DNA of 64,000 nt from Rhodospirillaceae bacterium (GTDB lineage: Bacteria > Pseudomonadota > Alphaproteobacteria > Rhodospirillales > UBA2165), in contig JABIHH010000083.1 in NCBI GenBank assembly GCA_018649725.1, forward strand, positions 1 through 64,000. The letters are read 5' to 3'. Positions 43,079 to 51,388 of the stretch are shown in pieces. A model generated the notes under the pieces. It saw nothing but the letters and a program-made list of their open reading frames with translations. It had not been told where the DNA came from and ran no database searches. Within the stretch, counting starts at the first letter, position 1; every line of letters begins with the position of its first letter. The translations under genes and the position numbers were made by a program.

Positions 43079-44062
43079 TTAAGAGAAATATTCCGGCAGT
43101 TCACGTGCTAAATTATCCCGAATGCGATCACGAACCGAGATCGATGTATCAGGCTTTTCAAATGGCAGACCGGTTACCAATTCAAAGAGATTGATATATT
43201 TCTGACTAAACTCGATCAAGGTTTCTGCTGGAATTTCCGGAATGGGATCTTTGTAAGGATCGCATTTGGCGGCGACCCAAAGCCGTAAGAACTCTTTATC
43301 AAGACTGTCTGGATTTTCGCCCGCGTCGAACCGCTCTTGATAGCTCTCAGCGATCCAAAAGCGGCTGGAATCAGGGGTATGAATTTCATCGGCGACAACA
43401 ATCACACCATTTTCGTCCAGGCCAAATTCATATTTGGTATCTACCAGAATAAGTCCGTTCTTAGCCGCTAACTCCCGGCCTCGGGCAAAAAGCGCCAAGC
43501 TTTTCTCCGCCAATTCATGCCATTGATCCGTTGTCACCAACTGGGTTTCAAGGATTTCGGCTTCCGTGATCGGCGCATCATGATCGCCCTGGGCTGCCTT
43601 GGTTGTTGGCGTAATGATTGTTCCAGGAAGCTTTTGGTTCTTCTTTAAGCCGTCTGGAAATTCGTGACCATAGAGCGTTCTCTCGCCACGTTCATACATC
43701 GGCCAGATACTGGTTTCGGTCGAGCCGGTCATATAATCCCGAACCACCATTTCAATCGGCAACATGTCGAGATTTTTCACCAGCGCGACATTAGGGTCGG
43801 GATAGCTGATCACGTGGTTAGGGCAGATATCGGCTGTCTCATCGAACCAATAGCGCGCCGTCTGAGTGAGCACTTGCCCTTTAAACGGCACCGCTGCCAA
43901 AACTTGGTCAAAAGCTGATTGACGATCTGTCGAGATCAACAAGCGGCGGCCATCGGAGAGCCCATACGCATCTCTCACTTTGCCGCGGTAAAAATCCGGC
44001 AGCTCGGTAAACTCCGCATCTATCAGACAATTATCAATCAAACTCTGGTCGCTATCACTCAC
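43079..44062 (-). CDS. purC: Phosphoribosylaminoimidazole-succinocarboxamide synthase
   Basis: This 327-residue enzyme makes SAICAR from CAIR, aspartate and ATP in purine synthesis. Family motifs are clear: [26 protein letters not shown], the Asp-containing [20 protein letters not shown], the [17 protein letters not shown] nucleotide-binding segment, [33 protein letters not shown] and a C-terminal LPEYF. It is the long form (over 300 residues, like the yeast enzyme) rather than the roughly 240-residue E. coli-type form; both types occur in alphaproteobacteria. It lies beside the second hydroxypyruvate isomerase gene on the same strand, with an 82-bp gap. Confidence 0.95.
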   Translation of the reverse strand: MSDSDQSLIDNCLIDAEFTELPDFYRGKVRDAYGLSDGRRLLISTDRQSAFDQVLAAVPFKGQVLTQTARYWFDETADICPNHVISYPDPNVALVKNLDMLPIEMVVRDYMTGSTETSIWPMYERGERTLYGHEFPDGLKKNQKLPGTIITPTTKAAQGDHDAPITEAEILETQLVTTDQWHELAEKSLALFARGRELAAKNGLILVDTKYEFGLDENGVIVVADEIHTPDSSRFWIAESYQERFDAGENPDSLDKEFLRLWVAAKCDPYKDPIPEIPAETLIEFSQKYINLFELVTGLPFEKPDTSISVRDRIRDNLARELPEYFS

Positions 44063-44144
44063 GCTTTTTCACCTTTATAATTCGTGTATTTGAAGGATAG
44101 GTGATCTACCCGATTCGCACCGATCTGGAAACAAAAAAATGATG

Positions 44145-44924
44145 TTAGAGATAAGGCTGCATCCAGTCGAGTGTCTCCGTGGTTGGGCCCGACGGCGCAT
44201 ATTCCGCGCCCAACCAACCTTTCCAGCCCATTTCATCAATCGCTTTAAACACATAAGAGTAATTGATCTCGCCGGTTCCGGGCTCATGGCGTCCCGGCGT
44301 ATCAGCAAACTGAATATGACCGATTTGGGCCAGGATTTCCGTCATCCGAGGAACCAAATTTCCCTCCATAATCTGCATATGATAAAGATCGTATTCAAAA
44401 GCCAGATTGTCATGTCCCACCTGATTGATGACATCAATTGCTTGCGCTGAATTGTGCACCAGAAAGCCCAGGCGATCTTGAATATTGCAGGCTTCCACCA
44501 AAGCCCTGGTGCCGGTTGTAGCCAATGCCTCAGCAGCAAATCTTAAATTAGCCACCAATACTTCTATACATTCACCGCGGTCGAACTGATCCATCGGTGG
44601 CCAGCCGGGCAACACGTTCATATTGAGGGGCTTTAGAATCTCAGCATAGTGGCAAGCTTGATCGACCGCCGCTTTGAACTGATCCTCGCGTCCCGGCATC
44701 GCGGCCAAGCCCGGCCCGCCACTTGTCAGATCGCCTGCCCCGACATTAATGACCGAGATTTCAACGTCAGCGCTTTCTTTTGCCGCCAGTAAATCTTCTG
44801 GCTCGATATCGTAAGGGAACTGAACCTCAATCGCCCCAAAGCCGGCATCCTTGGCCGCCTGAAAGCGATCCAGAATGTCGTGCTCCATGAACATCATGGA
44901 TATATTGGCGGAAAACTTGGGCAT
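44145..44924 (-). CDS. Hydroxypyruvate isomerase family protein (second copy)
   Basis: This is a 259-residue Hyi-type TIM barrel, related to but clearly diverged from the copy at 5427-6206. The metal-ligand motifs are present: RALVEACN (Glu), AFEYDLYHMQIMEG (Asp), IQFADTPGRHEPGTGEINY (Gln) and GAEYAPSG (Glu). The ATG at 44924 was taken because AGGAACC lies upstream; a TTG one codon earlier is also possible. It follows the TRAP-TAXI permease gene on the same strand by 35 bp, so it is likely to belong to that transporter operon and to act on an imported hydroxy- or keto-acid. Its substrate may not be hydroxypyruvate. Confidence 0.9.
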   Translation of the reverse strand: MPKFSANISMMFMEHDILDRFQAAKDAGFGAIEVQFPYDIEPEDLLAAKESADVEISVINVGAGDLTSGGPGLAAMPGREDQFKAAVDQACHYAEILKPLNMNVLPGWPPMDQFDRGECIEVLVANLRFAAEALATTGTRALVEACNIQDRLGFLVHNSAQAIDVINQVGHDNLAFEYDLYHMQIMEGNLVPRMTEILAQIGHIQFADTPGRHEPGTGEINYSYVFKAIDEMGWKGWLGAEYAPSGPTTETLDWMQPYL

Positions 44925-44959
44925 CAATTGGTTCCTGGTTTTTAATTACGAAAACAGAA

Positions 44960-46882
44960 TTAGGTTTTTCTACGGCGAACTTCCAGACTGAGCAAACCTA
45001 TTGCCAGGATCAACCCGACGATATTGGCTTCATTAGCACCGGCAAAGGCGTTGAGCGGGATGATGAGGCCTATGCCGGCCAGTCCATAGGCAAGACGCTC
45101 CAAGGCGGAGAGCGGCTGCGAATAGAAGCCGATCATGCCCACAGATATCAACCAGGCAGCCGCCAGGGCCCCCAACGCATCAATAATGATAAAGCCCACA
45201 TCGCCTTGCATGATCAATGTCGGTGAAGCGACAAACATAAACGGAATGACAAAGGCCAGCCAGCCGAAGCGCATGGCGGAAAAACCTGTCCGCATGGGAT
45301 CGGCTCCGGTCAATGTCGCAGCGGCAAAAGCACCAATTGCCACCGGCGGCGTGATCATCGACATCATGCCAAAATAAAGAATAAATAAATGCGCCGCGAT
45401 CGGCACCACACCGACCTCAACAAGCGCCGGGGCAACCAAAGTTGCGAGCAACACATAAACACCGACTGTCGGCATGCCCATACCGAGAATGATACAAACG
45501 ATGGCCGCCAGCACGAGCAAAACAATCAAGTTTCCGGCTGCCGCCTGAACCAGGACAAGGGTTAGAGCGAACCCTAGACCACTAAGATTAAGGACACCGA
45601 TGACCATGCCGACGCAACCGCCGATCATAAAGATATCAATCACGCCCAACCCGGTGCCACGCAGCGCATTGAACAAATCTCCAAATTTAAGCCTTTTTCC
45701 CTTATAGCCAAAAGTCCCGGTCGCCAGGATGACCACGGCGGCGGCGGTAAGTGCGGAGAGTTCAGGTGAATAGTTAAAAACAAACAGCGCCACGACCAAT
45801 GCAATGAAGGGCAGCGGGAAAAACCAGCCGGACTTTAAAACCGTAACAGCAGCCGGAATTTTTGATTCCTCAATTTTCTCCATATTGCCTTTGGCTGCTT
45901 CAAGATCGGCCTGGATAAACAGCGCAACGTAAAACAAAATGGCCGGAATGAGTGCCGCCAGGACAACTTCTTTGTAAGGGATTTGCAAAAACTCAGCCAT
46001 CAGGAAGGCAGACGCGCCCATCACCGGCGGCATAAGCTGGCCGCCGGTCGAGGCCACAGCCTCGATCGCGCCTGCATGATGCGCCTTGTAGCCGCCTTTT
46101 CTCATCAGCGGGATCGTCACCACGCCGGTCGTCACGACATTTGAGACGGTGCTACCGGAAATCGAGCCAAACAGACTTGAGGCAAACACTGATATTTTCG
46201 CCGGCCCGCCGCGATATTTGCCCATCAGCACCATCGCAATATCGGTAAAGAACTCGGAGCCGCCTGAAATAAACAATATGCGGCCAAAAAACACGAAAGC
46301 GACAACAATGGTTGTCACAATACGCATTGGTGTGCCCAGAACAGACGTTGAATCCCAGCCGAGATAATAAATTAGATGCTCGATATCTATTGGCCGGCCT
46401 TCCATTTCACCCGGCAATCTGTCGCCCAACAAAGCCAAGGCCAGAAACAACAAAACAACTGATGTCAGAATCATTCCGACGGTGCGCCGCAGCCCTTCGA
46501 TTAGGAGAACGGCCATCACACCGCCAACAACCAATCCTTCAATTGGCCGGCGACCGATCGCCTCGGTTAATTCTGGATACCAATAAGCGGTATAGGCCGC
46601 CACAACCGCGCCCACCACGCCCGCCAAAATATCATACCAAGGCACAGCCCCTTGCCGATACCGCCCTTTACCCGCCGGTACAGCCAGATATACCAGAGGC
46701 AAGGCAATCATCAGCATGCCGCCCAAATACTGTTCGGTATAGATCTGCAAACCAACATCCCGGTATAAATCCACCGCCCAGGCGATGGAGGATAAGGTCA
46801 GTCCAACTGCTAAAATGGTTACCAAGAGATCAAGCGCCCGGTTGTCTAGCCGCGCGGTTTTGGGAGCTTCAGTATCACTCAT
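44960..46882 (-). CDS. TRAP-TAXI fused membrane protein (system 3)
   Basis: This is a 640-residue fusion of a small 4-helix DctQ-like part and a 12-helix DctM-like part, as is normal for the TAXI branch of TRAP transporters. Characteristic stretches are GGSEFFTDIAMVLMGKYRGGPAKISVFASSLFGSISGSTVSNVVTTGVVTIPLMRKGGYKAHHAGAIEAVASTGGQLMPPVMGASAFLMAEFL, GMGMPTVGVYVLLATLVAPALVEVGV and MITPPVAIGAFAAATLTGADPM. It moves a solute across the inner membrane using an ion gradient. It is the downstream gene of a TAXI binding protein, separated from it by 75 bp that include an 8-bp perfect hairpin. Confidence 0.94.
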   Translation of the reverse strand: MSDTEAPKTARLDNRALDLLVTILAVGLTLSSIAWAVDLYRDVGLQIYTEQYLGGMLMIALPLVYLAVPAGKGRYRQGAVPWYDILAGVVGAVVAAYTAYWYPELTEAIGRRPIEGLVVGGVMAVLLIEGLRRTVGMILTSVVLLFLALALLGDRLPGEMEGRPIDIEHLIYYLGWDSTSVLGTPMRIVTTIVVAFVFFGRILFISGGSEFFTDIAMVLMGKYRGGPAKISVFASSLFGSISGSTVSNVVTTGVVTIPLMRKGGYKAHHAGAIEAVASTGGQLMPPVMGASAFLMAEFLQIPYKEVVLAALIPAILFYVALFIQADLEAAKGNMEKIEESKIPAAVTVLKSGWFFPLPFIALVVALFVFNYSPELSALTAAAVVILATGTFGYKGKRLKFGDLFNALRGTGLGVIDIFMIGGCVGMVIGVLNLSGLGFALTLVLVQAAAGNLIVLLVLAAIVCIILGMGMPTVGVYVLLATLVAPALVEVGVVPIAAHLFILYFGMMSMITPPVAIGAFAAATLTGADPMRTGFSAMRFGWLAFVIPFMFVASPTLIMQGDVGFIIIDALGALAAAWLISVGMIGFYSQPLSALERLAYGLAGIGLIIPLNAFAGANEANIVGLILAIGLLSLEVRRRKT

Positions 46883-46915
46883 TAGCTAAATTCTTTTGTG
46901 AGAAAATTATAAATT

Positions 46916-46943
46916 CCGGGCGGCAGAGTGAACCACCGCCCGG
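46916..46943 (-). other. Intercistronic hairpin between TAXI binding protein and permease (system 3)
   Basis: A perfect 8-bp inverted repeat, CCGGGCGG and CCGCCCGG, with a 12-nt loop lies 14 bp after the binding-protein stop and before the permease gene. It is followed on the transcribed strand by AATTTATAATTTTC, which is partly T-rich. It could therefore terminate some transcripts or protect the binding-protein mRNA. A similar element occurs at 25153-25196 in TRAP system 2. Confidence 0.7.
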
Positions 46944-46957
46944 TATTAGAAATCACC

Positions 46958-47932
46958 TTATTTAGGCGGCCACTGACCAATTTCTTTATAGAATTTGATC
47001 GCCCCTTTATGATATTGCAGCCCGGCATACTTCTTGGTCATACGCTTCGGCTTAAAGCCACCGAGGCCTTTAAACGATGCCAGCAAACCCTTTTTGTTGC
47101 CATGCAAAGCTTTGACAACTTTGTAGACGACATCAGCCGGCACTTCGGCTGCCGTATTAAGCAAAAAATCAAAGCCGATGATTTTGGTTGGCTTTAAGAT
47201 ACCGTGGTTCCGCTTCGATGGCTTAACCGTCATGGCATAGGAGCCCGGCAAAATCTTCTGCATACGGGCAACCGCAGCCGGAGAATCATCAATACTGAGG
47301 CCACGGATACCGCCGACTTTAGCGCTCACTTGCAGAACCTTCGCGGAACCGATGGCAAAGAACAGCATATCGTTCTTGCCCTTGGCAAAATCGCCCGCTG
47401 CGCGGACAACATTTGGCGCCGGGTTCATTTTAACGTCCTTATAGGTCAGACCTGCGTTGGCGAGATGCGCGGTAATAATTTGCTTAATGGCTTTTTGAAC
47501 GGTGAAACCACCCGGCACATTCTTGCCCTTCAATTCTTTGATCGACTGAATCGGCGAATCTTTACGAACGAATATACCCACCCGCAACGGTGTCATAACG
47601 GCAGCGACGCGAAGGTTTTTCTTTGGTCCATTGCCTTCATACATACGAGAGCCAGCAACAAAGAAAGTTGTATCCCAGGCATTACCAAGGCCAAACTGGA
47701 CATCACCGGCAACGATCCGGCGGTGCGCTGTACCACTGCCCGGCTGCACGCGTGCTTTCAGGCCCGCTTTCTCGGCAATCACTTTTGCCATTGCTGAACC
47801 GGATGAATGGGTGAATGAGCCAGGTCCCGTTGTGCCGATGCCGACGGTTTGCGCATTGGCAGCAATCGTCAGCAGAGTAGCTGACGCAAAGGTCACCGCT
47901 GCTAACTTCATATCTAAAGATTTGAATTTCAT
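46958..47932 (-). CDS. TAXI-family periplasmic binding protein (system 3)
   Basis: This is a 324-residue secreted binding protein of the TAXI type. The signal peptide is MKFKSLDMKLAAVTFASATLLTIAANA. The mature N-terminus, VGIGTTGPGSFTHSSGSAMAKVIAEKAGLKARVQPGSGTAHRRIVAGDVQFGLGNAWDTTFFVAGS, is the standard TAXI start. VRKDSPIQSIKELKGKNVPGG and MTKKYAGLQYHKGAIKFYKEIG are also family traits. It delivers its ligand to the fused permease at 44960-46882. It is the first gene of that operon, with the 99 bp up to 48032 available for the promoters of both this gene and the divergent CMD-family gene. Confidence 0.94.
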   Translation of the reverse strand: MKFKSLDMKLAAVTFASATLLTIAANAQTVGIGTTGPGSFTHSSGSAMAKVIAEKAGLKARVQPGSGTAHRRIVAGDVQFGLGNAWDTTFFVAGSRMYEGNGPKKNLRVAAVMTPLRVGIFVRKDSPIQSIKELKGKNVPGGFTVQKAIKQIITAHLANAGLTYKDVKMNPAPNVVRAAGDFAKGKNDMLFFAIGSAKVLQVSAKVGGIRGLSIDDSPAAVARMQKILPGSYAMTVKPSKRNHGILKPTKIIGFDFLLNTAAEVPADVVYKVVKALHGNKKGLLASFKGLGGFKPKRMTKKYAGLQYHKGAIKFYKEIGQWPPK

Positions 47933-48031
47933 TTTATTTCTCCCCGCATTATTACTTAAAGTGGATTTAACCGCGTGAAGCTTAAGGTTACCATCCAGTA
48001 GCTGTCAAACTTAGAATCAAGGAAAAATATC

Positions 48032-48583
48032 GTGAACCGTTTACCCCACCTGACTTATGATGAGATGGAAGCAGACCAGCAGGCTCTCCATGATGAAATA
48101 TTATCTGGGCCTCGGACAAGAATTGCCGGGCCGATGCATGCGTGGTTTCTCAATCCGGAATATGGCTCGCTGGTCCAAAAGGTCGGCGCCTTTTGTCGCT
48201 ATGGCACATCCCTACCGCCAAGACTTTCAGAACTCGCCATCATCATCGTTGCCCGCCACTGGAACGCTAATGTCGAATGGTTTGCCCATAGCAAAATCGC
48301 GCTGGAGAACGGCGTGGCTCAATCAACCGTAGACTCGATTGAAAACAATCAACGCCCAGGCTTCGAGCACGCTGATGAAGCGCTCATTTACGATCTCACC
48401 AAATCCATCCTAGAGACCAAAGGTCTCTCGGATGAGCTTTTCCAAAAAGCCACTGACGAAATGGGCAATAAAACACTGCTCGAACTAACCGCTATTGTCG
48501 GTTATTACTGCAATGTCGCCATCCAGCTCAACGTCTTTGACATTGCCGAGCCCGAAGGCCGCATTTTGAAATCCGTGGACTAA
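48032..48583 (+). CDS. Carboxymuconolactone decarboxylase-family protein
   Basis: This is a 183-residue AhpD-like helical protein. Features include LPPRLSELAIIIVARHWNANVEWFAHSKIALENGVAQSTVDSI and LLELTAIVGYYCNVAIQLNVFDI. The peroxidase CXXC motif of AhpD is absent (the segment reads VEWFAH), so it is not an alkylhydroperoxide reductase partner. Members act as decarboxylases or isomerases on lactone-type intermediates, but most are unassigned. The start is GTG. It opens a plus-strand operon with the MaoC-like gene (10-bp gap) and the YciI gene, which suggests a catabolic role. Confidence 0.87.
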   Translation: MNRLPHLTYDEMEADQQALHDEILSGPRTRIAGPMHAWFLNPEYGSLVQKVGAFCRYGTSLPPRLSELAIIIVARHWNANVEWFAHSKIALENGVAQSTVDSIENNQRPGFEHADEALIYDLTKSILETKGLSDELFQKATDEMGNKTLLELTAIVGYYCNVAIQLNVFDIAEPEGRILKSVD

Positions 48584-48593
48584 GAAGAGTATT

Positions 48594-49067
48594 ATGGACG
48601 CTATTAAAATTGAACAACCTATTACAGTTAAAGCCTTTGAAGACTACGTGATTGGCGAGAAACTGGAGCTCGGCTCCCATCTACTTGAGCGCGAAGAAAT
48701 CATCGAATTTGCCAAGAAATGGGACCCCATGCCTTTTCACATTGATGAAGAAGCAGCCCATGCATCGATCTTCGGCTGCCTGACAGCTGCCGGTGCTCAT
48801 ATGGCGTCCATTCGCATCAAGATCATCCAAGATATCGGTGTTAATCCTTATGTAGTTGCAGCCCTGGGCTGGGACAAAGTGCGCTTTATCAGGCCCGGCC
48901 GTGTCGGTGATGAGCTTTTCCTTACCGTCGAATGCATCGAAAAGCGTCTCTCGCAATCAAAACCTGATCGCGGCATCGTCAATCTTCAATTTGAAATGAC
49001 CAATCAGGATGGCGAACTCGTCTTCTCGATGTTGGATACAATTCTGGTACTCAAACAACACACCTAA
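48594..49067 (+). CDS. MaoC-like dehydratase/hydratase
   Basis: This is a 157-residue single hot-dog fold protein. The signature FAKKWDPMPFHIDEEAAHASIFGCLTAAGAHMASI carries the catalytic Asp and His of the MaoC/(R)-hydratase family. RFIRPGRVGDELFLTVE is also typical. Such proteins hydrate enoyl-CoA or dehydrate hydroxyacyl-CoA; stand-alone copies also act on CoA esters in degradation of branched or aromatic acids. It sits 10 bp after the CMD-family gene, in the same operon. Confidence 0.88.
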   Translation: MDAIKIEQPITVKAFEDYVIGEKLELGSHLLEREEIIEFAKKWDPMPFHIDEEAAHASIFGCLTAAGAHMASIRIKIIQDIGVNPYVVAALGWDKVRFIRPGRVGDELFLTVECIEKRLSQSKPDRGIVNLQFEMTNQDGELVFSMLDTILVLKQHT

Positions 49068-49148
49068 AGTTGCCACACCTAAAGTTGATTGGCTTATCTG
49101 ATATATCCCAATACCATCCCTCAAATAAATTTTATAGGGAGATTAGAT

Positions 49149-49547
49149 ATGTCCGGAGATGGACCCACATGGGATGAGATGGTCAGCAAATGTGAAGAGC
49201 TCGGCCTGCTCGCCAAAAAACTTTACGTCGTTTTCACCTCACCAACCAACGGGCTTGGCCCAATCATGGAAAATTTGGATGAGCACCTCGCTTACCAAAA
49301 TAAAATCCAAAATGAAGGCATCATGTTCGGCGCTGGCCCGTTCCCGGATGATGAAGAGAAAAACTGGGACGGCGAAGGCATGGTGATTATCAGAGCCGAG
49401 TCTCTCGCAGCCGCCAAACAAATCGCCGATAACGACCCGATGCACAAAAGCGGCGCGCGATCCTATCGCATCCGGCCCTGGCTTTTGAATGAAGGCAAAG
49501 TCACCGTCGAGATGACTTTCTCCAATAAGGGTATGAACTTGGTTTAA
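49149..49547 (+). CDS. YciI-family protein
   Basis: This is a 132-residue dimeric alpha/beta-barrel protein with the YCII pattern: KKLYVVFTSPTNGLGPIMENLDEHLAYQNKIQNEGIMFGAGPFPDDEE and VIIRAESLAAAKQIADNDPMHKSGARSYRIRPWLLNEG. The central Asp-His pair (NDPMHKSG) is the usual active-site candidate. The frame is open from further upstream; the ATG at 49149 was chosen because GGGAGATTAG precedes it. YciI proteins may act as muconolactone-isomerase-like or dehalogenation-like enzymes, but few are characterised. A dispersed repeat and a terminator follow. Confidence 0.85.
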   Translation: MSGDGPTWDEMVSKCEELGLLAKKLYVVFTSPTNGLGPIMENLDEHLAYQNKIQNEGIMFGAGPFPDDEEKNWDGEGMVIIRAESLAAAKQIADNDPMHKSGARSYRIRPWLLNEGKVTVEMTFSNKGMNLV

Positions 49548-49553
49548 CGCGCA

Positions 49554-49616
49554 CGTCATTCTGACGAAAGTCAGAATCCAGCCTCTATCTGGATCCTGGA
49601 TCAAGACCGGGATGAC
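49554..49616. repeat. Dispersed palindromic repeat, second location
   Basis: CGTCATTCTGAC-GAAA-GTCAGAATCCAG (49554-49581) is a near-perfect palindrome, followed by a second inverted unit CTGGATCCTGGATCAAGACCGGGATGAC ending at 49616. The consensus is the same as the units at 29261-29397. It lies just after the YciI gene stop, upstream of a strong terminator, in the gap between convergent genes. Confidence 0.82.
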
Positions 49617-49634
49617 AAGAGAGGAAAAAACAAA

Positions 49635-49670
49635 AAAACCGCGCTGGAACGTGTGTTCCAGCGCGGTTTT
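49635..49670. terminator. Bidirectional rho-independent terminator
   Basis: A perfect 16-bp stem, AAAACCGCGCTGGAAC/GTTCCAGCGCGGTTTT, with a 4-nt GTGT loop, is flanked by A-rich sequence on the left and ends in T-rich sequence on the right. It can therefore work for transcription from either side. It separates the YciI operon from the convergent binding-protein gene ending at 49688. Confidence 0.92.
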
Positions 49671-49687
49671 GATTAGTTTAGCTATCG

Positions 49688-51265
49688 TTACTTTTTAATA
49701 CGATAGAGATTGTGGTAGCCGAGGACACCATCGCTTGGTGCTTTCATACCGCCGATACCTTTTTGGAAGACCACGCCAGCAATGGCATAGCCGAAAGGCA
49801 TATAAGGTAGGACTTCGGTTTTAGCTCTCTCAAAATTGCAATGTGCTTTCTTGATCGCTGCATCACCACGTGCTGCTTGAACCGCTTTAATCGCTGCGTC
49901 CAATTTAGGTGATTTTACCCGCCATTCGTTGTCACTAGCATTCGACATCATTTTCATATCGAACACGGTCGGATGAACGTAAGAGCCTCGGGTAATCATG
50001 TAGGCAGGTGTGTTACCTTTAACAATCTTACCAACAACGCCGGTTGGTCCCCGTCCGCCCACTTTAACATTGGCAGTCACACCGACTTTTTTCCACATAT
50101 CCTGGATCATGACGGCGATTTTTTTGAAGGTCGGAATGTTATAGGTCCAAAGATCGATGGGACCCACGTCAATACCTTTCAACAACGCTTTGGCCTTAGC
50201 AGGATCAAATGCCGGATAGGCAACATTGTCACAATGCCATTTGCTTCCTGGAGGGAAAGATTGGTCGGCGAATTTTTGCACGCCTTTCATTGCAATTCGA
50301 ATAATTGCATGGCGATCGATCGCATGTGTCAAAGCTTGACGAACCTTGTTGTTAGCCAGAGCTTTGTTTTTGTGCATCTGGAAATTGATCGAGAAATGCA
50401 ATTGCTTGCGATGACCCAATAGTACAGTCAATTTCTTATTTTTTTGCGCCAATTTCACGATACCGCCGCTCAATGTCCAAGCAACATCGATATCTCCTGC
50501 GCGCATTGCGTTCCAGAGACCCCGACCTTCCGGACCGGTGGTGATGCGATAGAAAATCTCATCGGCATGTTGCGCCTTTGGATTCCAATAGTTGGGGTTA
50601 CGCACCATGGTAACGCCTTTGCCAGGGATCCAGCTTTTGACCATATAGGGGCCAAAACCCATCGACATCCGGTTGTAATCAGGCTTGTTTTCATTGGCTT
50701 TAGCAAAACTGGTTTCGTTCATGAACCAGATATAGAGGCCGCCATCTGAAACAAGTTCCTGCATCGCTAACTGAGTGCGACCAAAATGGAAGGCGACCGT
50801 ATATTTATCATCGGCAACAACTTTTTGCAGGTCAGCGCCTAAAAGTGCCTTGAAACGTCCGGCTAATCTTGAACCCAACAGCCGACCGAAGTGATGAGTA
50901 TAGGTCTCTGCGGTCAGTTCTTTACCGTTTGGCGCGCGAACACCTTTGCGCAATTCCATTTTCCAGATTTTGTAGTCATCATTATGGGTGAGCTTAACCG
51001 CAAGATTTGGAATGAGCTTGCCATTGGCATCGGCTGTAAACGGAACACCGTTAACAGCGTGAATAACCTGATAACGTCCCATGCCGCCTTGTGGCACACG
51101 GATGTGATCAAAGCCGCCAATATCGCGGTTCATGTGAACGGTAAACTTACCGCCCGTCCCACGCGGATGATCCGCCTGAGCCTCTGGCACGGCAAAAGCT
51201 GCCAGTGCGAAAGCCGCAACACCAGTAACCTGGAGGGCAGTTTTCAAATTAAAAAATTTAGTCAT
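49688..51265 (-). CDS. ABC-type peptide/solute-binding protein, family 5, orphan
   Basis: This is a 525-residue periplasmic binding protein of the oligopeptide/nickel/glutathione type (SBP_bac_5). The signal peptide ends near QAD (residue 32). Typical motifs are AVKLTHNDDYKIWKMELRKGVRAPNGKELTAETYTHHFGRL, GFGPYMVKSWIPGKGVTMVRNPNYWNP, ALANNKVRQALTHAIDRHAIIRIAMKG and DKAKALLKGIDV-like segments. Such proteins normally have two permeases and one or two ATPases in the same operon. None is present here, so the partner genes must lie elsewhere or the protein has another role. It is monocistronic, with the bidirectional terminator immediately downstream. Confidence 0.92.
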   Translation of the reverse strand: MTKFFNLKTALQVTGVAAFALAAFAVPEAQADHPRGTGGKFTVHMNRDIGGFDHIRVPQGGMGRYQVIHAVNGVPFTADANGKLIPNLAVKLTHNDDYKIWKMELRKGVRAPNGKELTAETYTHHFGRLLGSRLAGRFKALLGADLQKVVADDKYTVAFHFGRTQLAMQELVSDGGLYIWFMNETSFAKANENKPDYNRMSMGFGPYMVKSWIPGKGVTMVRNPNYWNPKAQHADEIFYRITTGPEGRGLWNAMRAGDIDVAWTLSGGIVKLAQKNKKLTVLLGHRKQLHFSINFQMHKNKALANNKVRQALTHAIDRHAIIRIAMKGVQKFADQSFPPGSKWHCDNVAYPAFDPAKAKALLKGIDVGPIDLWTYNIPTFKKIAVMIQDMWKKVGVTANVKVGGRGPTGVVGKIVKGNTPAYMITRGSYVHPTVFDMKMMSNASDNEWRVKSPKLDAAIKAVQAARGDAAIKKAHCNFERAKTEVLPYMPFGYAIAGVVFQKGIGGMKAPSDGVLGYHNLYRIKK

Positions 51266-51388
51266 CTATAGAGTTCTCCCTTGTGTGAAAATTGCATTTT
51301 ATTTTTGGAATATTTAATTAATTTCCAATTGTTGTTGAAACTAAGCCCGAGTTAGATTTCTGTCAAGAAACCCAGCCTAAACTTATGT

